Positions 46,951 through 61,763 of a DNA stretch of 64,000 bases are shown here, in pieces. Each line of letters starts with the position of its first letter. Within the stretch, counting starts at the first letter, position 1. This DNA comes from Diphasiastrum complanatum. Taxonomy: Eukaryota > Streptophyta > Lycopodiopsida > Lycopodiales > Lycopodiaceae. The stretch spans positions 21,200,331 through 21,264,330 of the forward strand of contig CM055094.1 of the NCBI GenBank assembly GCA_029204225.1, given 5' to 3'. The translations under genes were made by a program, and so were the position numbers. Under the pieces are notes generated by a model that made no database searches, had not been told where the DNA came from, and was given only the letters and a program-made list of their open reading frames with translations.

Positions 46951-47990
46951 TCAAAACATTTCGCTAAGTTTTGGATTTTCACTCCCTGTAGCTCTTGGTG
47001 TGTGAACCAAATACCATTCCACCTTAAAATCACCTATTCTAGGAACATTGAGTGGTGTGTCGCTCATATGATTCTTAATTATCTCTGGATATTCTGTTTT
47101 ACTAAAAATCCAAAATAGAATTTCATGATCTTCTTTAAAACCTGTTTGAAACACAAAATCATGAACTATTTTAAGAGAATTGAACTCAGACCTATAATAA
47201 CAAAACAATATTAGCTTAAAACACAAAACCATTAATTCTCGAAATGAATTAGTTGCTAGTACTCAATAGAATAGAGTTAAACCTGGAAAGCTGCCAACCA
47301 CCAAATATTATTTTCGGACTGCACACTGAAATTAAGACTCTCTGAGTTTATCGTATTGCTTAATGTTCCATTCATAAGTGTAACACTAACCCTTTCCAGC
47401 TTTTGTCCCTTTATTTCTTCTGATTCATCTAACTTGGAGAACTAATATCATTTTTGAACAATTTCGTTTGTGATTCCATAAAACTTTACAATAAATCTCT
47501 ATAAATGATTCAGATCTACAAACATATTGTTGGTAGAATCATATGACAAAGTGCCATGTTTTGAGCTATAAATTTCATTGATATGGTAAGGAATACCAAT
47601 GATGTTTTTCATACCCATGTTTAAGACATCCCTCTCTAATTTGATTTGAAAGGGCCGAGGAATAGGAACTTGTTTTATATGTACTTGTCCAAATGCCTCT
47701 TTGATAATCTTAAACATTGTGTCATATGCATCCCTGCTTATACCAGAATAATCACATGCTCCTTGTATCAATTTTCGGTCAATGATCTTGCCGACTTCGC
47801 CCATAAGGGCCTCTGCAATCTTGGGCTTGATTCGAGAATATCGTTGATTTGCAAGTAGACTCGTCGTTGACTTGGCTGTAAGTACTGCACTCAAAGACTT
47901 TCCAATCATGTCCTTGTCTTTCGGACTTTCATTGGTGACTAAAACTGCTCCGCAAAATAAAAATAAGATTTAGAAAAAAACAATTCACAA
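46951..47990 (-). pseudogene. Unknown multi-exon gene fragment (copy 2, two or three exons)
   Basis: Read on the minus strand: an acceptor near 47960 opens an exon with MIGKSLSAVLTAKSTTSLL (ATG 47909) and KIAEALMGEVGKIIDRKLIQ, open to a TAG at 47499. The same frame continues past three stops with KLDESEEIKGQKLERVSVTL and ends SENNIWWLAAFQ before a GTTTAA donor near 47282. After an intron ending TTATTATAG near 47192 comes the last exon, with YEILF-like HEILFWIFSKTEYPEIIKN and WYLVHTPRATG, ending TGA at 46951. I do not recognise the family. It is cut at about 48017 by copia B. It resembles gene capture or a broken host gene. Confidence 0.4.
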
Positions 47991-48017
47991 CCATTGATGT
48001 GCTAGATGAAACAAAAC

Positions 48018-48736
48018 CTTATCTACCTATGAAGGACCTATCAGGTCAATTTTTACAGCAAATAATTATGCTTGTAAGATAGAAGGAATAGAAACCATAC
48101 CTTTATGCTTGGGATTTTCAAGGAAAATCAAGATTGATGGAGTACTTTACATTTATAGTGTCACTAAGAACTTGCTTAGTGGAGGGCAATTGCTTGACAA
48201 TGGTTTGATTGTGGAGTTCGCCACAAATACATGTAACATCAAGAAGGATGGCAAGATCATTGCTAAAGGCATAAGGTTTGGAAGATTGTTCAAACTAAAT
48301 GCCTATGTGGATGCTAATATTGTGATGCTAGCCAAGGAGACCAAGCTATCCAGCCATATTCTACGGTACAAAAGACTTGGCCACATCAACTCAAAATCCA
48401 TGGAGATCATGTGCAAGGAGGAGCTTGCCTCAGGACTTCCAAGATCCTTAGCAAAGTTTATATGATGTTCCAACTCTCTACAATGACAACATTTCAGTCC
48501 AACACCTTGCAACGAACCCAATCTTCCATGCAAGACCAAAACATATCGAGATCTGTCATCATTTTGTGTCAGAGAAGGTGCAATCTAATGAGATATTTTT
48601 GGAGCATGTGGCAAGTAGTGAATGTGTTGCTGATATCCTCACTAAACCTCTTCAAAGAGCTGCATTTGTGATGTTAAGCTCAGCCCTAGGGTTGATAGCA
48701 ATTTTATGTTATCTTCAAACTAGTTGTGAGGAGGAG
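48018..48736 (+). mobile_element. Copia B element with large internal deletion
   Basis: Begins inside the protease region (AAACCTTATCTACC) and encodes DGVLYIYSVTKNLLSGGQLL, then a pre-integrase segment with HILRYKRLGHINSKSMEIM (48109-48465). At about 48466 it jumps to the very end of RNase H: TNPIFHARPKHIEICHHFV and ECVADILTKPLQ. Integrase, RT and most of RNase H are gone. The purine run GAGGAGGAG (48728-48736) is the polypurine tract. It shows what the copia B copies in other units looked like beyond the fusion point. Confidence 0.7.
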
Positions 48737-49380
48737 TGTTAAATTTACACAAGCTAGTTTGCATAGATTCCACTTGTAAATGACTTTGAGGCCATAATGT
48801 GGGATGTCACACATGCCAAAAGCATAGGATACCTTAAGTCAAATTATTAACCTAGCTTTGGAATGGTACCTTTGGAATGTGTCCAAAGAGTGCATAGATA
48901 GGGTAGAAAAAAAGTAGGAGCCTAAAATAGCAGTTTTTGCATTGTTTTTGGATCTCGAGGTATCGACCCTAAATAGGATCTTTAGGTTGGATGTTAGGGT
49001 TAGGTTGTGATGATTACATAGAAGCCGTAATATGCTCAAATTCGAACTCTACATGTATAAATATGTGATGGGATTTCCATCCAATTATGAGCAAAATTGA
49101 GATTTTCCTTCTTGACTAGTTTGAGTCTATGATTTGACTGATGAATGCTATTGGCTTATGATTTTTATGATCATTGAATGAGATTGGAGATGCAGGTACA
49201 GTACGCAGGTAGCAGCAATCCACATGTGTGAAGAGTTTTGGAGATAATTCATGGAGTTCAAGCCAAGATAAACTAGGAATCAATGCATTGATTAGTAATC
49301 TAGCTTCTAGATCTTGTTTGGATTTTAAGTAGGTGCTTTCTCCATCATTTCTAGAATCAAATGTGTTTATTTTGCTGTAT
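48737..49380 (+). mobile_element. Probable 3' LTR of copia B
   Basis: Starts TGTTAAATTTACACAAG directly after the polypurine tract. TATAAATA lies at 49056-49063. An ATCCACATGTGTGAAGAG motif near 49220 parallels the ACACGTGTGAAA of the intact LTR. The right end is not certain; no matching 5' LTR is present in the window. Confidence 0.5.
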
Positions 49381-49389
49381 TTTTATTAA

Positions 49390-49548
49390 AAAGAACCCCA
49401 ACCTCCTACTAGTGGAAAAGTGGGTGATAAAGGGGAGTTTGCTGATGTCCTAGTTCAGGACTATAATGTGGTTACAATTGTCAAGGAAATTGTGGAAGAG
49501 GTGCCAATTGACACTGCAATGGACCCTTCAAAAAAACAAAAAATGTAA
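49390..49548 (+). pseudogene. Exon-like fragment ending DPSKKQKM
   Basis: An open stretch of about 52 codons encodes GEFADVLVQDYNVVTIVKEI and ends AMDPSKKQKM with TAA at 49546. The basic end could be a nuclear signal. There is no start codon or supporting copy in this window, so it may be the last exon of an unrelated gene captured here, or chance. Confidence 0.2.
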
Positions 49549-50872
49549 ATAATTTTTATGATTTCTGGGAGCAATAAATTCTCTTTTATTTTAGAAAACA
49601 ATTGCGTTTATATTTCTTGAAATATTGTGTATTGAAATCTTTTTGATTAATTTAATGTTTTTAAATTTGTTTGTATTAAAAATATAGATTTAGCAGTTTG
49701 TTAATGATTTAAATATCAGCAAAACTAAAATTGCAACAAATGTCAGGTTTTTTAATATTTTAATTTTTCGTTATGTTTTTATAAGCAGTTCTTAGAAATA
49801 ATTTCATTTGCAATCATTTAATGTTTAAATATAAGTAAAGATTTAAATACTGATTAAATTTTGTCATAATTTAAAAAATATTTTTCTTGATACAAGAATT
49901 GTAATTTAAAACACTTTTAAAATTTTTAAAAAAAAATTGAAAACTTTTGTTTTAATAAGCAAAAAGGTTAGTTATTCTAATGGTTGTGTCCAATGATTTT
50001 ATTTTGAATAGTATTATTATTTCATATAAGCTAATTTGCAATTATTAACAAAAATCTATTAACAAAATTTTAGTAGGTTGATTAATTTTCTTGCAAAATG
50101 CAACATTTTTTTTAGCATTACAATATCTTTATTTGAAGCATTTTAAATATGGATAATTTTTTTATAAAAAAAAAAAAAAAAAAAAGCGACAAAAACAAAA
50201 TGGGTCTCCATGTTATTTTTTTTTTTTTTTTTGTCATCGTGTTTCATGATGAACAATCTTAGTAAATTCTTCCCTGGTGCATTCTTCCAAAATCAGATGA
50301 TGGCTTTTTTCTTTGGCTACACAAGCTCGCCAGAGATGTTGTCAAGTCACACCTACTTTTCTCTTTTTACGCCAGCAGATTGATTTGCTGCAAACTCTTC
50401 TGCTAAACTCCTTGCCAACTTAGGAGATGCTGAAAACATCAGAGAGATTGAACGCCTCCTCAAAAGACCAAATTTTTTTGCTGTCCCAGATAAATTCCTC
50501 CAAAACTCAAATGAAAGGCCTGGTTCTTTCAACCTAAACAACCCTAGTTCGGTGGTTACTGGACGAAATATGGGAAAAAGAAAGAAGTATACATGATATA
50601 AAGGAAAGGAAGGACAAGGCAGTGGTGCAAAAGAAGACTTACCGGCTAAAAGACTAAACTTTTACAGGGATTAACTGGCTCGTAGGATGTTGAGGATCTG
50701 CATAGAAGAACTCTCACTAGGAATACGGTGGATCGACTACAACTCAGCACGCACAAGGACAAGGCAAAGATATTTTTACATTTATGCTACTGTAATAGAA
50801 TGTTTGAGACCATTCATGTGAGGCACTTTTACACTTGTATTTTATTACAAATCTTTGGCCTTATATACACAA
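49549..50872. repeat. AT-rich block partly duplicated at the right end of the window
   Basis: Very AT-rich with A and T runs (for example 50166-50186 and 50218-50232). About 49863-50560 recurs at 63349-64000. A minus-strand frame at 50541-50353 (62 codons, LRRRSISLMFSASPKLARSL) is partly shared by the second copy, which has lost bases there, so it is not a secure gene. CAAATCTTTGGCCTTATATACACAA at 50848 recurs near 12297. Confidence 0.45.
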
Positions 50873-51866
50873 AATTAAGGACCTAGATTCTTAAAGAGTT
50901 TTATGAGGTTGAAATTCTAGTTTTTCTATAAGTCAACTTCCTCTAAAAGTTTCTTTTTGTTGGAAATGATGCTATTTATACCAAGTGTAGGCTAATTTGT
51001 AATGGCAAAGATCGAGTTTGCAGCTCACCATGATTATGATCATTTGCAAGTAGCCTATTATAAGCAAATTGTGCTGCACTTTCGTGTTATCTTAGCACAT
51101 TTGAATGTAGCTTGTGATATTATTGGTTCGATATTCTAGTAGCTTTTTTGCGCCATTTAAGGTAAGAGAAAGAGAGCACAATCTTTAACGCTTGCTTCTT
51201 GTACAACCAAATTTTTTCAAGCCTATTTGCGGTAAAGTGTCTCACATCTCTATGGAACATATGCACAAAAGTGAATCACTTTCTACCACATGATGATGGT
51301 GATACATTGTGCACTAGGGAATCACATTGTTGATAAGTTGGATTCACATTTACATTTACATCATGAAACAAATAGTCTTGTAAGTTTCGTGTTCAAGTGG
51401 ATCGGAAGCTCGCTCCAATTGATGTTGAGATTAATATATCATGCTATCTCTAGCCTAATAGCCACACACTAGATGCTTGGATCCAGAAAATATTCACACA
51501 AAGGGACATAGCTCTACCACGTAGGTCTGCCACGTAGTTTTCAATCAATCAAAAGGAAGGTAGATCCTTATCTTTGGTACTATAATAGTTAGTTCTTAGA
51601 CTTATTGAGATCTTAGAAATTAAATTTTAGGGTCAGCCCAAAGTTTTTGACAAGTGCTCATCAAGTGAATGCAATTCTAGTCAAGATTGCGATCAATTTT
51701 GTTTGATTTGTGAGATATTTGGATTGGTTATTGCATGATGATTCAACTGATCTTGTAGGAATGATTTGAAGGGGCATATTTATGTGCATATGATTCCTTT
51801 TGGTTCAGGTTAGGTGAATCCTATATCCTTGTGAAGTCGAGATCAAGGAGGAGGCAGTCGAGATCA
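50873..51866. repeat. Conserved flank (unit C)
   Basis: Counterpart of 4690-5634 and 17690-18664. A six-base TTTACA duplication (near 51350) and small indels distinguish it. No gene. Confidence 0.5.
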
Positions 51867-52980
51867 ATGAATACATATCTTTTGGATTCACATGATAGAT
51901 TGAATGCTTCTAATTATTCAATTTGGAAGCTGAGAATGGAATCAATCCTTATTTTACAAGATCTATATAAGCTACAAAATACAAAAGGAGGTGCAAGGTT
52001 GCTCTCCATTGTATAAAATGAATGTAGCTCATGAGCTTCTTAAGGAGGTAGGTGCTTGCATCTTGTCTCAAGAATCATGGGAATCTCTTCAAAAGATATA
52101 TGAATCCAAGAATACTTCAATGTTAATGTCCTTGAAGAATCAAATCCATATGTGCTGAGAGTCAAGGACTTAAACAGAGATCTTGCTTACATAGGAGATT
52201 CCATTAAGGAAAGTGAACTTGTTCAACCAATCTTGAATGGTTTAAGTATGGACTTTGCTAACTTGGTGCAAGGCTATGCAATCATGGGCAAGTTGCATTC
52301 ACTTGAAGATCTCTAAGGATTCCTCATGGTCGAGGAGAGTAGTTGAACTTACATCAAGTCAAGGATGGAGAAGCTCTCCCTCAATGATGGAAATGACAAG
52401 GCTCTTTTCATCAAGATCAAGAGAAAATCCAAAGGCAAAGGTGTTGCATTCAAGAAGAACCAAGTCAAAGCTCAAGCAAGCCAAAGAAGGATAAGTCGAA
52501 GATCAAATGCTACTTTTGTGGCAAGACGGGGCACTATGCCTCGGAGTGCTTCAAGAAGAAGCAAACTCAAAGTCAAGGAAACCTTGGTCAAGAGGAAGAG
52601 GAGAGCTCTCATGAAGATTTCATCATGATGTCAAGTTTCTCATCTTCAAGCATAAGAGGTGAAGACCCTTGGTGGATAGATAGTGGGCCTAGCTCCCACA
52701 TGACAAGTAAGAGGGAGTATTTTTCAACCTTATCTACCTACAAAGGACCTATCATGTAAATTTTTATAGCAAATAATTATGCTTATAAGATAGAAGGAAT
52801 AGGATCCAAACCTTTATGCTTGGGATCTTCAAGGAAGATCAAGATTGATGGAGTGCTTTACATTTTCAGTATCACTAAGAACTTGCTTAGTGTACGGCAA
52901 TTGCCTGACAATGGTTTGATTGTGGAGTTCGCCACAAATACAAGTAACATCAAGAAGGATGGCAAGATCATTGCTAAAGG
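51867..52980 (+). mobile_element. Copia B gag-protease remnant (unit C)
   Basis: Gag starts at ATG 51867 and keeps Trp in YSIWKLRM, unlike units A and B. A deletion near 51966 removes the DLMDIVSG region. Zinc knuckle at 52508-52549 (C-YF-C-GKTG-H-YASE-C); the protease motif is altered to DSGPS near 52678. Stops at about 52316 and 52345. Fused at about 52981 to the third gag type as elsewhere. Confidence 0.72.
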
Positions 52981-53170
52981 GGTGATGATCTCCACACAAC
53001 CCGACCTCACTCTTCAAAAGGTGATCGGTCATCTTGTTTAGGAAGAAATGCGAAGAAAGACCAACGACCTGTCCATCAAAGACAAATCCATGGCCCTGTA
53101 CACCAAGAAGAAAGACTATTCCAAGGGCAAGAATCAAGTGCAGCAGCAACAGTAGAAGCCTCACACTCAA
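52981..53170 (+). mobile_element. Third copia-type gag fragment (unit C)
   Basis: Encodes LTLQKVIGHLV then a TAG and the lysine-rich segment KDKSMALYTKKKDYSKGKN. More broken than in units A and B. Confidence 0.45.
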
Positions 53171-53850
53171 GGTGAGAATAGTGGACCACTGGTTCTGAGG
53201 GAGTATCCCAAGCTATTATCTGCTAGTATCAACTGGTCTCGAACTCGAGGTCGGTGGCTCAACTGCTGCAAAGTGACATCTATCAGAAGATAGCCTAATA
53301 ACGTGCAGGTTTGCTTGTTCTTGATATAGTCATGGAGGTAGTTGGAAGTAAACTGGGCCCAATCATAAAGGTTCTCATTGTGTAGTCTAGAATCAGCCAT
53401 CATGTGGAATAGTTTCATGGGGATACGCATGATCTTGGACCTATAGCTCTGTGTATATTTCGCTAGATAGGCACATGGAGCAGCTAAGGGCTTATCATTT
53501 ATGGCCTCAATACGGTAACCATCTTTTTGTTCCATTTGTCCGCTAAGGGGTCTATGTATTTGAAGTATGCTATGGATTCAATTTTTTTGAGGGTCCTACT
53601 AACTGTGTTTGGTCCCCTAGAAAAGCCAAATGTATTCAGGTCAGCTCCAGAAATAGGAATAATATAAACAAAATTTTGGTTAGGAGGTAACATGAACTGG
53701 AAAATCTGTCGGTGGGGTTATAAGCAATATGCAATCGAAATGGGCTCTGATAGCCACTGATCAAAAGAGGAAGTTGGAACTCAATGTGGCTCAGGAACTG
53801 GTGTGCCTCCTGGTACCAAGTGTTCATCTCATAGATATCGAGGCTTTCGT
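53171..53850 (-). repeat. Element X (unit C), right part only
   Basis: The minus frame 53535-53167 (122 codons) is the longest uninterrupted version of the segment with RIPMKLFHMMADSRLHNENL and YLHDYIKNKQT; it continues in the 53693-53499 frame with NFVYIIPISGADLNTFGF. At about 53850 it jumps to the flank, so the minisatellite part is deleted. Confidence 0.55.
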
Positions 53851-55196
<1,346 letters not shown>

Positions 55197-55248
55197 TATC
55201 GATGTTCTCTGTCCTTCTGATTTCGCCTCTTATTTTCGTCATTTACAG

Positions 55249-56747
55249 GAGGCTGAAGAGTCTCAGAAAAGGATTGTTGATCCAACATCGGCTTAGGAAG
55301 ATGGAGCAGGACCTAGAAATGAACATAGTATCGGCGGCTGAGAAAATCCGTTTGGCCAAAATATCAAAAACTACGAAATCTATATGCGAAAGAGATTTGG
55401 AGGCACATGATATCAGTAATTCGATTCTGGTAGGACGCAAAAACGTGGACAAGTCAGTTCCAACAACGACATCTAATTTGATCGAGAGCTCTTCTCAGCC
55501 AGAATTAATGGCGGCTACCGGTTGGAGAGCTCCACTCCTCACGGTTTAGGGTTGAGCAAGCACCAAAGCAAGTCCAGAATGATCCTTCTTTCGACCCAAG
55601 ATTTCGTAGAAGACGAGCATGGAGATCGGAAGACAACATATCAGCATATCCTTGCAACTTTGCGATAATAGATGGCTCGTTCTCTTCTCAGAAGGAATGT
55701 CTTACATCAATCAATAATTTCTGGGAACTGAGTTCCGATTCTCGCGATCCTACAATCCAGCTACAACACAAGTTCTGCCAGTTTTTGATGACTGTCATGG
55801 GCCAAAGGTTTGAGCAAGATCCACAATTTTCCATCAATCCCAACAAAGCGGTCCTTTACGTGGAGGATACCAGGATCTATTTACGGATTCAATACTTTCC
55901 TGCAGACTCCATACATATCTTCGAAGAGATGTGCACTTCAGGATTTATCATCAATGCTGATGAGGGTTACATGTACACCCAGAGATCAAAAGCATTTACT
56001 GGTCGAAGACAAATACTGACTCGAAACTCCTTCAACTGGATACGTGAGCAAAATCATAAGCATGCCAGTAAGTTGACTCTGATAGGATGAAAAGACGGGG
56101 ACAAGTCCGTTCCAACGATGGCATCTAATTCGATCGGGAGCTCTTCTTAGCCAGATTTAATTGCGTCGACCAGTTGGAGATCTCCATTCCTCAAAGATAC
56201 GTACGTCTATGAAATGCTTGATCAATCACCAAAGCAAATTCAGAATGATCCTTCTTTCGACCCAAGTTTTCGTAGAAGACGAGCGCTAGCATGGAGATCG
56301 GAAGACAACATATCAGCATATCCTTGCAACTTTGCGATAATAGATGGCTCGTTCTCTTCTCAGAAGGAATGTCATACATCCATCAAGAATTTTTGCAAGT
56401 TAACTTCTGATTCTGACGATCCTACAATCAAGCTACAACACAAGTTCTGCCAATTTCTTATGACTGTCATGGGCCGAAGGTTTTAGCAGGATCCACAATT
56501 TTTCATCAATCCCAACAAACCGGCGCTTTACATGGAGGATACCAGGATCTATTTACGCATACAATACTTTCCTGCAGACTCCATACAAATCTTCGAAGAG
56601 ATGTGCACTTCAGGCTTTATCATCGATGCTGATATGGCTTACACCCAGAGATCAAAAGCATTTGCTGGTCGAAGACAGATGCTGACTCGAACCTGCTCCA
56701 AGTGGCTGCGCGAGCAATATCATAAGCATGATGCCCACTATTCCTGA
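55249..56747 (+). pseudogene. Two-repeat protein gene, unit C copy (several stops)
   Basis: The acceptor TTTACAG ends at 55248. The coiled-coil exon has a 2-bp deletion (GATCCAAC versus GATCTCCAAC) but keeps the frame-bearing CCGTTTGGCC lost in units A and B, so here AEKIRLAKISKTTKS leads directly into the body of the protein. It is broken by the CTCACGGTTTAG lesion at 55549 (shared with unit 0), TGA at about 56088, TAG at about 56148 and TAG at about 56485. The last part (56532-56747) is open. Confidence 0.7.
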
Positions 56748-58705
56748 ACAAAGGTTATGAAGAAAATCTTTTAGGCGCAATTTTTTGGATTGAGTACATT
56801 TAAAACATCAACATTTGTTGATTGGAGTTTTTAAGATTGACCATTATAGTTATCTAGGGCCAATGTATATGGCACTCAACTACTAATCTATCTCTCCACT
56901 GCTTTTGAAATGTCCACTTTAGTTCATAATCTATGATCTAGATATACCTTCTTCTCGTTGTGTGTATATATATGTTCTCATCGTTGATATTTGATTTAAT
57001 GTATTAAATGAACATTGAATGCTCATTAAATCAAAAGCAACAATAACTAGGTTACACATATTCTGTTCAAAAAATATTTAGACACATAATGAAAATATCA
57101 TATCGACAAGAGGGAACATATCACGGCAAAAGGACTAGACAGAAATTGTTTGTTAGTGATCATCCATCCAAAGTAGGTGCACCACTTCCAAATTCTAATG
57201 TTACTCCAAGCCTTTTTGTGAGACTACTAATATTTTTGGAAAACACATGTTCTTCATATTCCAAGCATGCTCAGCATACCTCCAAGCACATAGCAAAGTA
57301 AACCGTACATCTTCTTTCCTTGCCCTACTTGTTGGTCTTCATCTCGTATCGTAAGTACTCGACCCTTGATTGTTCCTTTGAATAAGAGCTTTTTGCTATA
57401 GTTTCAAGAGAGAAGCTTCCTGGGAAAGGGTCAACTTGGGAGTAGCTTAATAAATTGATGTCATTTCAAATCATGATATCTTTATGGTTGTCACTCAAAA
57501 TAATAGTAGATTGTTTGGTAGCTTGGGGTAGCTTGATATGTAGCTAGGCAACTAAACAACAAATCACCTCTAGATGGCTTCACAAGCTTGTCTAACTCAT
57601 TCTTATAATTACTACCATTGTGTCTAACTTGCCAAATGCTAGGTGTAAAAGTATTTGACAAATGCATAACTCTTTACTCTCCAAGTCTTAAGACTTACCA
57701 AGTGTTGTTTGTAGCTCATACTAGATGCTTTGAGAAGTTATATTAAGAATTGGGAGGGGGGGGGCGGGGGGGGGGCTATCGCAAAGAATCCCATCTTGCC
57801 AAATACTAGGTGTAAAAGTGTTTGACATATTCCTAACTCTTTACTCTCCAAGTGTTGTTTTTAGCTCATAGTACATGCTTTGAGAATAATGTTACTGGTT
57901 ATATTAATTTGGGGGGATTGCAAAGAATCGAACTTGAGTGTACAAGCCCAACTCAAGTGCAGACACCAACTCACCACACATGGGAAGATCATTAAATTTT
58001 AATTTGAAGATAAACCAAAATTAAAAAAAAATGAAAAACTATTTCTCCTTAGAGGCATTGTGGTCATCATCTAGACGAGCTGTGCTTGCTTGAATCAATA
58101 GAAACAAAGAAAATAATAATAACGAGTTTTTATCCTATTAATGCACCAATAATATATAAATATAATTGAATCAAATGGGAAGATTATAATATTTATCGCT
58201 TCATTAAAACATTGATCTAATCATTTCAATGATTTCGTTCAAATTCGAATTCCAATGATTTGTGAAGTGTGAATGAATGCAATGTAACTTGCATATGTTT
58301 GGAATATAGCATAGATTCATTATATGCTTTTTAACTATATGTTATTTAGTCGTGTAACAAGGAATAAGCATTTTTATTAACAAATTTTCAATTTGTTTTT
58401 GGAAATCCTAGATTACAACATTTTAATATACTAACAAAAATGACTTAATTTGCATGAACAACTTTGAGTTTTGAAAATCCTAGATTACAGCTTCATTCAA
58501 TCTTCAATTTTCCAAGCTCGTTCAAACTTCAATGAAATATAATTCAATCCAAAACCCATTCTCGAATCCTAGAACGATGTATTTTAAAAACTTTTGTAAT
58601 GTGAAAGAGAGATCATTGAGCTAAAACATGACCCTGATTGCATTCGGAATTGCTTTCAAAAACTTATAAATTGTATTCATCAATGGAGATGTCTAGAGGA
58701 CATGG
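56748..58705. repeat. 3' flank of the two-repeat gene (unit C)
   Basis: Full-length version of the flank, with the 70-codon frame at 57089-57301, a G-rich run near 57755-57775 interrupted by A and C, and the 8945-9085 segment also present (58340-58490). Confidence 0.5.
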
Positions 58706-59400
58706 TGTGAAAAATTGTCAACTAGTTTGGTTTTTTATTTGGCAATTTTGGAGGCCAAAATGAATCTCAAGTTCGAGTTAGTTTCATATTTGTAAATAAG
58801 GGCCTAAGTAGTGGTTTAACTACCTTTGGCAAGTAGATAAGTGGATGAGGTCGAGTTTGGACCCATTCTAATTGGCTAAATTTTGGTTCATTGCTTTCAA
58901 AAACTTATAAATTGTATTCATCAATGGTGATGTCTAGAGGACATGGTGTGAAAAATTGTCAACTAGTTTGGTTTTTCATTTGGCAATTTTGGAGGCCAAA
59001 ATGAATCTCAACTTCGAATTAGTTTCATATTTGTTATAAGGGCCTAAATAGTGGTTTAACTACCTCTGGCAAGTAGTTCAGTGGATGAGGTCGAGTTTGG
59101 ACCCATTCTAATCGGCTAACTTTGGTACATTGCATCTAGACTAGATTTTCTAGGTTTTTGATAAAGTATCTAGAAGTTTCCAAATTAGGTCAACTTTGGG
59201 GCAAGTGGCCAAATGACATTTTGGAAGCTATAAAATAGTTGTACCTAAGTGGAGAAATAATCATCAAAGTTTCTTTCTTTGTGGAGACTTCATCTCTTAT
59301 GTCCATCTCATGTGACTTTCTCTATCTTGGTTTTCTATTAGTAGAATGTTGATTTTCTTGTAGATCTTGATGCCACACGAGTGAAGATTATAATATATAT
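58706..59400 (+). mobile_element. Partial LTRs related to the intact copia, in tandem (unit C)
   Basis: TGTGAAAAATTGTCAACTAG at 58706 and again at 58947 (241-bp period), with TATAAAATA at 59229-59237. Same structure as 26101-26790, so the tandem arose before units A and C separated. Confidence 0.6.
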
Positions 59401-60340
<940 letters not shown>

Positions 60341-60517
60341 ACTGGGAAGAATAAAAAGTATGCAGAGACAGGTGGGTAGAGGCAGGGGCTTGCATGATGG
60401 CGATACTGGGAAAGTCAGGCTGATATCACTACGACGTGAGAGGTTGCTCGCATGATGGCGATTTCAAGAATGCAGGTCGTATGGAAGCAATCAAACATGA
60501 CAGCAAATTACGCAAAG
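60341..60517 (-). promoter_or_regulatory. Remnant of the histone 5' leader without the gene
   Basis: GCATGATGGCGATACTGGG and related leader motifs (60395-60515) are present, but the histone gene, TATA box and G-box array are deleted. A direct join at about 60515 leads into the unknown multi-exon gene. Confidence 0.55.
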
Positions 60518-61290
60518 TACTGCACTCAAAGACTTTCCAATCATGTCCTTGTCTTTCAGATTTTCATTGATGACTAAAGCTGCTCTGCAAAATAAAAATA
60601 AGATTTAGAAAAGAACAATTCACAACCATTGATGTGCTAGATAAAACAAAACACATGAATAGTTTAAAACATAATCCTACTTGAAAGCATATAATCTTTT
60701 TTTCCGTTGACCCCCACTTGTTGAGAGCTCGTCAATACTTTCTTAAATAACTCTTTTTCGCTTATTGTTCAGTATTTTCTTCCGTAATGTGTTTACTTCT
60801 ACATTTATTTGACAATATGAGGTACACAATGTTTGTACAATTAGTTTCATATTGTCAGTTTCTTGGTTGAGGTTTAATATAATATCTTGCAAACGAGAAT
60901 CATCTATCATCAAGATTTCGTTTTCTTCTTCTGTTTGCAAAAAAAAGTTTCTTTTTCTCGGTAGTCAGTAAGCAAACCATTCAACATATTTTCCAAACAA
61001 TGGATTTTTTTCATTGAATAACTAATGCCATAACTTTTCAATCTTTCACAATAACCCAATAGACTATTGTGTCCTTCACACAAAAACAGTATGAGTTGTG
61101 TGACCGATCTAAAATTTGGATGTTGCATTGAGCTTGGATCGATTGGATACAAATATTCATCAACCCATAGATCACAATGTTTCCTGTCTTTTGTCCTTTG
61201 GTGAGCTGGTAAGGTGGATCTTTTCAGATTTTTTCTCGACAGTGGAGCATATTCTGTGTGAAGATCAATATGGAGATGATATTTAGACAT
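60518..61290 (-). pseudogene. Unknown multi-exon gene fragment (copy 3)
   Basis: Reading on the minus strand: the exon from ATG 61290 (MSKYHLHIDLHTEYAPLSRK) is open to 60910, then shifts frame at the T-run near 60948 into a helical segment (QTEEENEILMIDDSRLQDII) that ends KRKRVI at 60743. After an intron-like stretch, an acceptor TTTTGCAG ends near 60587 and opens the next exon (NENLKDKDMIGKSLSAV), cut at 60518. Together with 46951-47990 this gives the exon order of the gene. Family not recognised. Confidence 0.45.
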
Positions 61291-61763
61291 CTTAATAATC
61301 GATAGATTAATCTAGTAGAAAACCCACTTGTTATATATCTTGTAAGCTATTAAAACTCGTCTTAATTATAAATTTTTTTTTTTTGGAAAAGTTCGAAATG
61401 ACCTTGGCGCACTTTTTGATCCATCACACTCCATGTTTCTTGCTTTATATACAAAATCAAAGCTTTGCAGTTATGAGCAAAATAAGCAAAATATTTTTTC
61501 AATAGATGTGTGTTGAAATTGCAAATTTTTGTATTGCAAAAGTTTGAGATAACCTTGCCGCTCCATTTGATCCAACACACTCCGTATTTTTTGAATTTCA
61601 AAAATTTAGATTCACGTTGACGCTCATTGTGATCCAAAATATTCAAAGTTTCTTGCCATGATTTGCAGATCGATAAGACTGTTTTTCTATGATGTGAACG
61701 CTTTAGTAGATGGAAAGAAAACTTTGATGTGCAATACGATTTGCATTTACATGAGAAGTCATG
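61291..61763. other. Unique stretch with two imperfect repeats
   Basis: No gene is seen. The phrases CTTGGCGCACTTTTTGATCC (about 61402) and CTTGCCGCTCCATTTGATCC (about 61554), each followed by CAACACACTCC or CATCACACTCC, form an imperfect direct repeat of about 50 bp. It is not shared with other units. Confidence 0.3.

Noticed and set aside
50353-50541. Minus-strand gene with LRRRSISLMFSASPKLARSL
   Set aside because: The second copy near 63850 has indels that destroy the frame and there is no start context or domain, so support is too weak for a gene call.
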